Assembly (NCBI GenBank): GCA_022494885.1
Contig: JAGVSM010001313.1
Coordinates: forward strand, 62,001-126,000
Direction: 5' to 3'
From: Micrasema longulum
Lineage: Eukaryota > Arthropoda > Insecta > Trichoptera > Brachycentridae
Length of the DNA: 64,000 bases
Below are positions 56,121 through 64,000 of the stretch, piece by piece. The notes under the pieces were generated by a model. That model was not told where the DNA came from, searched no databases, and saw only the letters and a list, made by a program, of their open reading frames with translations. Position 1 is the first letter of the stretch, and each line of letters starts with the position of its first letter. Both the position numbers and the translations under genes were made by a program.

Positions 56121-56359
56121 GTAGATAAAAGAAAATTGATAGTTCAAGAGCCAAGGATATTTATTTGAACTGTTTTGGTAAGTCGTAAATAATCCAGGAA
56201 TACGAAACGCTAGATCCAAGTTGTGATAGAACGGGGCTCAATTTTTAGAGTTCGTGAACCGGTACCCGATTATATTTTTTAAAAATAAATTTAAGACATT
56301 GGAAGAAAAGACTCTTAGCCGACATACCTATAAAAATTGAAAAGATATCATAAATTTAT

Positions 56360-56560
56360 TTTAAAGATGTACGATGCAAACGTTCATAGATGCAGAAAAC
56401 GAGAAAGGCCGAGAAAGATATGCCATTGCTTAATTCAACAACTACTTGAACATGGGCTTGTTATGTCAGAATAATTAGTATGTGCAAGATCCGGTATTCG
56501 AATTTAGTAGAAGCGAGATCGGTATGCAACTACAAACTAGTGCAATATGAATGAATGTCA
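56360..56560 (+). pseudogene. RTE-like (R) LINE fragment, very decayed
   Basis: MYDANVHRCRKRERPRKICH matches the VY.A...G...R.RPRKTW block of the R family (57019 and 33600). Downstream there are only traces such as 'tagtagaagcgagatcggtatgcaa', equivalent to VE..R.VC. Multiple stops. Confidence 0.5.
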
Positions 56561-56649
56561 TCAAAGGCATTATATGTGTAAAGCGAAGCTGTATGTAAAT
56601 TAATTTTTTTTTAATTAACGGCATAAAACGTTTCTGCCTACTTCTACGG

Positions 56650-56998
56650 AGAAACGATAGGATTGTTTGTATGAAGAGATTGTTTGTATGTATCTACACT
56701 CACTTAGAAGGTTGCAAAAATTCTTACCCATTAGTACTAAATGCACTCTTGTACAAGCATTACTACTACCCATTCTAGATTACGCTGATGTTTCCATGAC
56801 TGATTTAAGCTGTGAGCAACTCGATAAACTTAAACGACTTCAGAATACATGCATAAGGTACATTTTTGGTCTTAGGAAATATGACCACATTTCTGATTAT
56901 CGTAGGCAACTGAAATGGCTCAAAATTAGACAGCGGAGAGACTATCACTCCCTCTCACTTCTGTCAATGTACTTCATAGTCCTAACGCTCCTATATAC
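56650..56998 (+). pseudogene. LINE K ORF2 segment, left of insertion
   Basis: The intact frame has SLRRLQKFLPISTKCTLVQA, LLPILDYADVSMTDLS, LQNTCIRYIFGLRKYDHISD and LKWLKIRQRRDYHSLSLL. This is the ORF2 region after the RT palm of CR1/L2-group LINEs (LDY.D, LQN.C.R.I.G). It stops being homologous at the target CTATATAC (56991-56998) and resumes at 58071, which shows that it was split by another LINE. Confidence 0.85.
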
Positions 56999-58062
56999 TA
57001 CTACTACTACTACTACCATCACGCCATTTCCCCGTAGGGGTAGGCAGAGAGAATGGACCGCCACACACGTCTATCCTGGCATACAATCCTAGCCTTTTCC
57101 ACATTCATACATTTTGTCATACATGCCCTTCGGTTCGGTCTGCTTTTGACATGACCAGACTTAAGATTTTGGTTTATCTGATCATGCCACGTCTTCCTTG
57201 GTCGTCCTCGTCTAACGTTGCCGTTCATTTTTGCCATATATACTTGTTTTACCATTCTCTCATCGTCCATTCGTTCTACGTGACCAAACCATCTCAGAGA
57301 CCCTTTCTTAATCTTATCAATTATGCTTGTCTCAGATTTACACTCTCGCCTGATATCATCATTCGTAACCCTGTCATACATTGATTTCCCACACATTCGT
57401 CTAAGAGATTGCATTTCAACCGCGTTCACTCGGCTTTCATCCTTCCTCTGCCAGTTCCATGTTTCACTTCCATACATAAGTGTTGGGACTAAAACTCCGT
57501 TTTGCACTGCCAGTTTAGCTTCGATTGACATATTTTTATTAGAAATTACTGTGCTTAGTGCTCCGTTCGTTTTGTTGCCCGCATTCACTCTTCTTTCAAC
57601 ATCTTTTTCTACTCTTCCATCTCTTGAAAACATGCTTCCCAGATACACAAATTCTTCTACTTGCTCGAGACATTCGTTGTTTACATTTATTATGCAGTCA
57701 GTAGCCTCACTATCCCTTTCAAATACCATCACTTTTGACTTACTTTCGTTCATCGCCAATTCACCCTCCAGGCAAACATCATACATTCTAGAGACTATTT
57801 GCTGCAAATCAGCCTTGCTGCTTGCTAACAGAACTGCATCGTCAGCATACAACAAGCAGCTTACTAAAAAATTATCCATTTTTGCTCCAATACCCATACA
57901 TTCTATCTCTTTCATACAGTTGTCCATGTATAGATTAAACAACCATGGTGACATTACACATCCCTGTTTCACGCCTTTTGAGATCGCAAACCAAGATGTA
58001 AATCCCCATTAACTCTTATACACGCTGAACTCTCCTCATAGAGAGACGATACTGCACGTATA
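56999..58062 (-). pseudogene. RTE-like (R) LINE, best-preserved copy, inserted in LINE K
   Basis: The minus-strand frame from 57972 codes for 317 residues. It has GCVMSPWLFNLYMD at about 3-16, YADDAVLLASS at about 42-52, FVYLGSMFSRDG, LMYGSETW and WFGHVERMDD, and near the end RRGRPRKTWHDQI and WRSILSAYPYG. The RT motifs from the G.KQGCVMSP box onward are intact, including YADD. Upstream, SLYEESSACIRVNGD is still readable one frame away, so one frameshift precedes it, and the 5' end is truncated at 58062. The 3' end is GGCGTGATGG plus (TAG)n. Flanks CTATATAC at 56991-56998 and 58063-58070 are a perfect 8-bp duplication. Endonuclease missing: dead. Confidence 0.9.
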
Positions 58063-58575
58063 CTATATACCTGTGTGAAAAATTTCAGCGCTTATCAGTT
58101 CATGGTTTACCTCTTCGTTCTCATTCTCAAGGCACTCTCTTAATACCCATACACAATTCCTCTTTCTTCTCTAACTCATATAGTGTCCATGTGGCATGAC
58201 TGTGGAATCATCTCCCATCCACCATCAAAGATGTTACTACATTATCTCTGTTTAAATCACGTCTGAAGAAACATCTTCTTTTTCTTCCTTAATCTCTCCT
58301 CCTTTCCTTTTTCCTCTTTCCTCTTTTTTCCTTTTTCCCATTGAGTAATAGTTTTGATTTATGGTAATTTATTTAAACAAATGCGTTTATTTCTATTTTT
58401 ATATATTTTTAACTTTTTAATCTTTTTTTTTCTATTGAATATGTTCTGTAACTTGAATTATAAAAATAAAACTTTTATTTTATTGGTTGGTTGGAAGAAA
58501 TTGCCATTTGGCAATAAGCCCATCAATGTACAAATAATATTATGTACAAAAAGTCAAATAAAAAATTTAAAAAAA
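58063..58575 (+). pseudogene. LINE K ORF2 end and 3' UTR, right of insertion
   Basis: Resuming at the duplicated target, one frame reads EKFQRLSVHGLPLRSHSQG, then HNSSFFSNSYSVHVA, a stop, then LWNHLPSTIKDVTTLSLFKS and RLKKHLLFLP before TAA. This is the F......LRS, P.H......S...LWN.LP..I pattern of CR1/L2 ORF2 ends. The UTR continues with TATTTTATTGGTTGGTTGG and ends in an A-rich tail. Confidence 0.83.
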
Positions 58576-59028
58576 TAAGTAGAAATAAAAACATTTTTAA
58601 ATAAGCGAAATTATGCTTGCTTTAATAAAATCTATCAGTAGAACCAGCTGGAATGATTTGCTTCGACATAAGTAGAATTTTATTGAAAGAAATTTAATAT
58701 AGGCCAATGATACATCTGTGACAAAATCCATAAATTCTTTCATTTTTACAAATAATAATAATCTCTCTGGGAACCATCCATTTAAAAAAATACCATTGTT
58801 ACTTTAATACAGTTACAAGGATCCGAAATACTTGCACAACTTGAAGGGTATTTGAAGCCAAGCCATAAATGCCCGTCCGGTTGGGCAATCGAGAGCCTTT
58901 GTTTGTTTCGAAAAGCACATTCGAGAACCAACCCAGATGTTATAATATTTTTGAAGCTAGAGATATTTCAAACACGAGTTTAAAGTAACCGTGAAATATT
59001 TAATATTTCGATTTTAAAATCAACGCAA
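58576..59028. other. No recognised gene
   Basis: Background DNA with no motif. Confidence 0.35.
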
Positions 59029-59029
59029 T

Positions 59030-59215
59030 ATTCAAAGCATGTCAATTTATATTCCCACGTTTGCCGCATAGGATACTGCAAGGGTAACTAGAAGATTAGG
59101 TGATCCCGTTTACGCTTCAAGTCTCAACTCCGACTCTATAAACAATTCATACGGAACCGAACCGGAACTTAACGCATGGTAAACAATCGCACTTACCTCT
59201 AAGCAACGAGGCGGG
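59030..59215 (-). mobile_element. SINE B, very old copy
   Basis: Order preserved on the minus strand: CCCGCCTCGTTGCTTAGAGG (head), a decayed B box, TTGAGACTTGAAGCGTAAAC and CTTGCAGTATCCTATGCGGC. Many substitutions. Confidence 0.55.
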
Positions 59216-59474
59216 CGTAAATTCATTAAATCCCGTTACTAACTATTATGAGTAGACCTTGTTAATTTATTTAACTTCAATAATATTCTTGCACTAAATA
59301 CGCATATCATTGCAAATTTTATTTTATATATCTTATTGTGTAGATCTTATATCCTATCGTAAAATAATATTCAAGACAATGGTTTATATAAATTTAACTA
59401 TAAGGCTGGATTAATTTTTATATTTAAGTTCATTGGAAGTTAAGATTTTAACAAAAGGGTAAATACGGAAAGGA

Positions 59475-60000
59475 AGGAAGATGGCGGGGAGACTTGATAA
59501 AAATCAACGACACCCGCTAACAGTTCTTTCTTCCCCGTGCGCCGGCGTTCTGGTTGAGTCTCTCTTCCTTTTGCGTCGGCGTTCTCGTCGATCTCTACTC
59601 CTGCGTCAGCATCCCTTCACTTTGTGTGTGAGTTTGTCTTTGAGAGTCACGGGCGGGCGCCTTGCCATCCCCGTGGCCCAGTTAGCAGTCAGCAGCCCAG
59701 AAGAGAAGCCCCCCCGCCGACTCTCCAGACCTGACGCCACAGCCCTAACGCTGCCACCTACGACGTCGTTCCTCGTGCCAAGGCCGTTGGACAGGAAGCC
59801 GGCCCACCGCTCATGACGAGCCGCCCACGCGGTTCACCTCATCGCAGCTAGACGCCGCCGTCCTAGCTACCCTGTCGCTTTAGCTGATGCTGCCTCTCCT
59901 ACGTTGCGCCATGCCGCCGCCCATATTGTGTCTTGCACCTACGCCGCACTCCAAGGACCCCCGCCGCCGCCCACACCGCCGCTTCGGGGTGTAAGGTTAT
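59475..60000. other. G+C-rich, CpG-rich island of unknown origin
   Basis: It is sharply richer in G+C and CpG than anything else in the window, with runs such as CCCCCCGCCG, GCCGCCGCCC and ACGCCGCACTCC. The plus-strand frame 59481-59816 (111 codons) starts with ATGGCGGGGAGAC and is rich in Arg, Leu, Pro and Ser, with no recognisable domain. Downstream 60000-60190 is ordinary DNA ending in ACTGGGGCCCGACACACAC, which resembles the primer-binding edge after an LTR. It could be an LTR-retrotransposon piece, a host 5' exon or foreign DNA. I cannot decide. Confidence 0.5.
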
Positions 60001-60189
60001 TGTTTAAGTAATATAAGGCTAGTTGTAGTTGAGTTAGTCAAGTTTATCTAAGGATTCTTTGTAATACATCTTGCAATTGCGCAACTTAATATTTTTTTCA
60101 CTTTTACCCCTCCACCTTAGTAAAATTACGTTGAATGCAAACTAAAAAAAATATTTTTCTCTGATTAATAACTGGGGCCCGACACACAC

Positions 60190-60915
60190 AATTATACCAC
60201 CGTCTCTCTCTCTCTGTCTTTAATAATTAGTAGTTTTTAAAAAAATATATTATTCAGTTTATTTTTTTATAATTTTTATTTTATTTTTCATTAAATTTTT
60301 CTTTTTAAATTTAAACTCTTTGATGATGTCAAGTTCTTACATAAGTTGAAATATTTTGATGTTTTGAATAAATACATGTACTTGAAAGAATAAACTAGAA
60401 CGTGACTTGCATCAAATCACATGCTTCCATTTCACACAATGTGAAACTTTACATATTGTATTATGCAAAATATCAGTATTCAGTTCGTGTGTAACTTGTT
60501 TCAAATTCATTTTAGAACCGTACAATACACGACAACACGTGCATATTGCCTGATTTATTTCCAATATGCAAAAGATGAATGCAATTTTGTTCATTGTTGA
60601 GACATATTCGACTGAAGTAGAACAACGATATCAAAAATCATGTTTACATATAAAAACAGAAAGACTAAAAAGGCAAGACTACCGATGTAGTCTCATGTAA
60701 AGTCGACTGCTAGCCATCCCGTCTTCTATAAAATCTTGCATTTATTCATATAATAATACACAATAACACAAATTATCTATAGTTAAACAACGTGGACGTG
60801 CTTCACATAATTCTTATTTTTTTATTTGATGGACTTATGCAGTCCATTCTAACGATCGTAAATACAATTTCTTATAATAAATACAGGCACTAAAAAAATT
60901 AAATACAATTAAATA
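60190..60915. other. No recognised gene
   Basis: A short TCTCTCTCTC run at 60204-60216. The minus-strand 60-codon frame at 60412 has several Cys but no known spacing. Confidence 0.35.
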
Positions 60916-60917
60916 AC

Positions 60918-61165
60918 AATGTTTGAGTATGTCCAAATGTTTGCAGACTGGTTGGATTGCCAGATTTCCAGGACATACTCCAACATTGTTAAATTAACTA
61001 CCTGGTAAAAGAAGAAATACAAAAATTAGAAAATTGTTTTCAGGCGTTGCCTAGTAGGTGATTTGGTTCAGCCGAATGAATATCACCCACGTGATAAAGG
61101 TTTCAGCTCTTTTACTTCACAAAAGTCAACAGATGGAAAAGTTCAGAAAATGTGGATGTTCAAAC
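60918..61165 (-). repeat. P-family repeat, rearranged
   Basis: The linking block (TTTGAGTATGTCCAAATG) occurs in plus orientation near 60920 and inverted near 60975. The minus-oriented body follows: GTTTTCAGGCGTTGCCTAG, AAAGGTTTCAGCTCTTTTAC and AACAGATGGAAAAG. The inverted linking block at the edge recurs in the copies at 28660 and 51360. Confidence 0.65.
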
Positions 61166-61429
61166 ATTAGTCCAGATCTTGTTTACAATACGACACAATT
61201 GGGACATTGGTGCATACAAGCCATAGTTTGAGCTGTGTTGATCGAGGAACAACACATTATTATTTCGCAACCAGCGGATCGGAAAATTGAATGCCACTGG
61301 TTCCAGTAACGATGGTACATCAATTAAGCCATTGAAAAAATTAAGAAGTCACGGTTATTTCTACGTTTTCGTGGACTTGAGTATATCAAATATCTTTTCA
61401 ATATAGCCCACTTTTTAAAGTAAAAATTA
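61166..61429. other. No recognised gene
   Basis: Background DNA. Confidence 0.3.
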
Positions 61430-61760
61430 ATCAATCGTGTAACGTTCAACCACTAAGCCTCTCCCCTTCATAACCCCTCCCCCATAAATTCTGCGATATA
61501 TCGCTAAATATTATTAACCTAATTTTAGTGCATGTTTGGACATGGTGGTGTTTGCATCCCCTTTAACTCTTCGGGTAATTTAAATGTTTTTTCATAAAAA
61601 ATGTATACTATGGTGACGGAAGAGGTAATAATGTATTTTAGTATTTGCATGTTGGTGTAGTGAGTGTCCTGATGAAAAGACAGGTACGTCTCGAAACCGG
61701 TAGACAAAAGTCGGTGAGTGGTTAAATACTATTATTGTAAACATTAATTAAATTACATGT
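61430..61760 (+). repeat. Penelope-like (Q) repeat with hammerhead-like core
   Basis: It starts AATCGTGTAACGTTCAACC and TAAGCCTCTCCCCTTC. It ends with the core: GTCCTGATGAAAAGACAGG, TACGTCTCGAAACCGG and TAGACAAAAGTCGGTGAG. AGAC/GTCT can form stem II between CTGATGA and CGAAAC. The following ACC..GAC-AAAA-GTC-GGT can form a long hairpin in place of stem III. The 61525-61707 minus-strand frame is only a shadow. Confidence 0.6.
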
Positions 61761-61905
61761 GTTACTAATATTTAAAAAGTCGGTTGTCACCGACTGTTAT
61801 CAACTTGAAAATTCTAACAGAATCTATTTTCATCCCCTGTCTTACCAGCGTCAAATTCCTAAGCAGTAATAAACCGCAGCGCAAACAAACGAACGTTATA
61901 CTGGA

Positions 61906-61939
61906 AGAAATCATACAACAAATTCGTTGTATGATTTCT
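61906..61939. repeat. Perfect hairpin, 14-bp stem
   Basis: AGAAATCATACAAC, loop AAATTC, GTTGTATGATTTCT. No adjacent gene or repeat end explains it. Confidence 0.9.
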
Positions 61940-62094
61940 CAGGTCAATTGACCATTTAAATATGTGTTACCATTGGCGACCAACGAAGTTTCAGTTTCGG
62001 TTAGTTTCGGACGAAAATTGACCTAAACTTTGGCTCAGCCGAAACATCCGGTCGAAAAGTGTCGGATTACGTTATTATTACTATTATTTGGCAC

Positions 62095-62290
62095 TTTATA
62101 TACATATACAATAAATAAACATATAAGGGCGGGCATATTGCCTTAAGGCAATTTCTTCCTACCTACCCAAACCGTTCAGTTTGAGAAAATTATAAATATA
62201 TGAACATATTGAATCTTCCAATTTTATACAAAAATTAAAAATAACACTATACTATGAAGAGAGGAGAGGGGATGGGAAGGAAAAAAATTC
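62095..62290 (-). mobile_element. LINE 3' UTR fragment
   Basis: On the minus strand: CCCATCCCCTCTCCTCTC, then GAAATTGCCTTAAGGCAATA and CCCGCCCTTATATG. This resembles the GAAATTGCCATTTGGCAATA and GCCCATCAATGTAC stretch at the end of LINE K, so it is a relative of that family. Confidence 0.55.
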
Positions 62291-62524
62291 GTTCGACTGT
62301 ACTCAGGTGGAATATTAACACCATTAGACGATTGATGTTTATTTAAATAAGTAGTCATTGTGTCGCTATTGTCTAACGTAAAAAATAAAAAAACTAGGCC
62401 GATTTCGTGATTTGTTGACTATAGCTTGTAGTTCTAAAATCTTTCGTGTATATGTTTTTGTCATTCTTTCATACTTAATACGTTAAAGTTCCTATAGCGT
62501 ACATTGAAGAACTGTAACGTAAAA

Positions 62525-62712
62525 ACAATATTTTGAGTTTGTCCAATTTTTTGTAGACGAGGACTGGATTCAACTCCCTGGGGAGCTGTTAACATTAACA
62601 TATTATAGTGATGTTACACAGTGTGTAAAGTGGCCACTTAAACCAGCCAATAACAGGTCATAAGCCCTGTAGATGCCTAGAATTCTTTATCTCTGTTGTA
62701 ATATGTTAATGT
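62525..62712. repeat. P-family repeat, compact inverted pair
   Basis: The linking block to terminal motif (TTTTGAGTTTGTCCAATTTT..GAGCTGTTAACATTAACATA) is in plus orientation to about 62612. It is followed at once by a minus-oriented GTTACACAGTGTGTAAAGTG, CTTAAACCAGCCAATAACAGG and ATCTCTGTTGTAATATGTTAA. The middle of both units is deleted. Confidence 0.85.
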
Positions 62713-62844
62713 CACATATAAGTTAAATGAATGTATAATATAAATAACATGAATCAAGTGCTGAAAATAAGCAAATTTACTAATTCAATTCATAAACGCC
62801 TAATTTTGCACTTTTGAAGTGACTTTTAACTTATTTAAATAACA

Positions 62845-62955
62845 AATTACAACAAAGACGGAGAACATTTTAGAAAAGGGAATATGAAAGTCTAGGTATT
62901 TACAGGTATTATGACCTGTCATTTGAACAAACTTAAAATTTTGTTATTTAAATAA
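62845..62955 (+). repeat. P-family repeat, internally deleted
   Basis: AATTACAACAAAGACGGAG to ATGACCTGTCATTTGAAC, then a direct jump to the linking block (AACAAACTTAAAATTTTG, inverted). Similar deletion ends occur at 49430. Confidence 0.7.
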
Positions 62956-62959
62956 GTAT

Positions 62960-64000
62960 CGATTTCGGCCGAAACTAAAACAGAAGCTGAAATTCAGTTT
63001 CAGTTTTGGCTGAAAATCTTGTTTTGGTCGGTCACAAATTACTAGTTGTTTTAGACAATAGGGCCTGCATTAAACCGATTACTTATAATAAAGATCATTT
63101 AGATTATCTCCTAAACGCAGGGTTCATAGTTTTCAGTCGAGAGTGAAAAAACAAACTCGTCATTGAAACTGGGGTGGTTGGACTTGCTATGACCCCCTTA
63201 AAGAACTTCTCTTGCACAACATTTATAACACAATATTTTAAATAATAATGAAAGATACTGCTTGTCTTCTAGAATTAAATGTTTACAATCGGAATTCATT
63301 TTTTAGATTTGAGTGTTAATGTTTTTTTTTTTGTAAGACATTTTTTATGTTCAATATGCATTTTTATTGTCCCTTGAGTATAATAAATAAATGACAAAAA
63401 TACGGAGTCAGATTGAAAATATCATTTTTGACTTCACACACAAATTTTCTTTTGTGCCATATTTTATTTCAGACCTTTTGTACGGACTTCTTTTATTACC
63501 AGAAATTGGATTTTTCTTTAACTACTTCTTTTTATGGCACAAAGGAGAAGCCACGAAATCGAGAGTTCTTAGATTGGATTGCGTCCACGAGATGACTCCA
63601 TTTTCTATTAAATATAAAGCCTCGTCGACTTATTAAGGGAAGTAAATAAGGGTCTTATCGTGGAAAACGTATTTTATTTATCTTGTACTCGTGTTTGTAA
63701 ATATTCATGTGTATTCATGTTTATTCGTACATTTTAATTTTAATTTAGAATGAAAAAAAAGCTTGCAATGAAAAAAAATTAATGAACATCTTACCTAACC
63801 TAACTTTACCTAACCTAAAAGCAAATACAATATTTTGTTTCCAAGGAAATTTTCTTATAGTGAGGTATATTAAAAAAATCACATTACAAGCACGTAAAAG
63901 ATGGCATTTCAATTCGTAGGAAGTTGTTTTCCTTGCATCTTTTTATCATTTAAATGTTTGCATGTATACTGTGATCCAATGCCACTTTTTTTATGTTGAC
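62960..64000. other. No recognised gene to window end
   Basis: The frame at 63391-63636 (81 codons, +) contains a hydrophobic segment (YFISDLLYGLLLLPEIGFFF), but I do not recognise it and it lacks flanking splice or promoter support. 63794-63820 has three CCTAACCTAA-like motifs, which resemble the insect telomere unit but are too few to be telomeric. Confidence 0.4.

Noticed and set aside
57151..58012. Long plus-strand frame of 229 codons (57323-58012) and a shorter one at 57151
   Set aside because: Exact antisense of the RTE-like reverse transcriptase frame, which has conserved catalytic motifs on the minus strand.
63391..63636. 81-codon frame with a possible transmembrane helix
   Set aside because: No recognisable family. 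Phe/Tyr/Leu-rich composition is expected from the base composition.
63794..63822. CCTAACCTAA motifs as telomeric repeat
   Set aside because: Only a few irregular units in unique-looking DNA. A true or interstitial telomeric array would be longer and regular.
1..64000. CRISPR arrays, operons, prophage or plasmid features
   Set aside because: The window has introns, SINEs and LINEs of a eukaryote. No regularly spaced short direct repeats or prokaryotic gene organisation exist.

Overview
The window is eukaryotic nuclear DNA, strongly A+T-rich, and most likely from an arthropod, probably an insect. The reasons are one spliced gene for a secreted mucin-like chitin-binding (CBM14/peritrophin-A) protein, GT..AG introns, many decayed non-LTR retrotransposons, tRNA-derived SINEs and short TIR elements. 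The order cannot be fixed from the sequence, and another chitin-making invertebrate is not excluded. Nothing bacterial or viral is seen.

Layout. 1-36.6 kb is gene-poor and made of repeats: LINE 3' fragments (L2/CR1-like, jockey-like, RTE-like and RNase H-bearing I-clade-like), three tRNA-SINE families, a dispersed repeat with a unit of about 375 bp (called P here), Penelope-like fragments with a hammerhead-like core (called Q) and small TIR elements. 37.09-41.73 kb holds the only convincing host gene: seven coding exons on the + strand, six CBM14 domains and Thr/Pro/Asp/Ala linkers, with a recent tandem duplication of an exon-plus-intron unit. 42-64 kb is again repeats, with several clear nested insertions (43.1 kb, 48.5-49.5 kb, 57-58 kb). 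It also has a candidate promoter/first exon near 49.8-50.0 kb and an isolated G+C-rich island near 59.5-60.0 kb.

How the parts relate. The chitin-binding protein should be secreted and act outside the cell, in the peritrophic matrix or cuticle. Its 2.2 kb first intron has absorbed a SINE fragment and a TIR element. The LINEs all look dead (frameshifts, 5' truncation), but they are the likely class of machinery that moved the SINEs. Target-site duplications and empty sites inside the window give a relative order of insertions: P before SINE B before SINE A near 49 kb, LINE K before the RTE-like copy near 57 kb, LINE J before LINE K near 36 kb, and the Q repeat before the small TIR element near 29.4 kb. 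No new defence or metabolic system was found. The most novel items are the P repeat family, the hammerhead-like Q family and the exon amplification. Family names P, Q, J, K, X and R are labels used only in this annotation.
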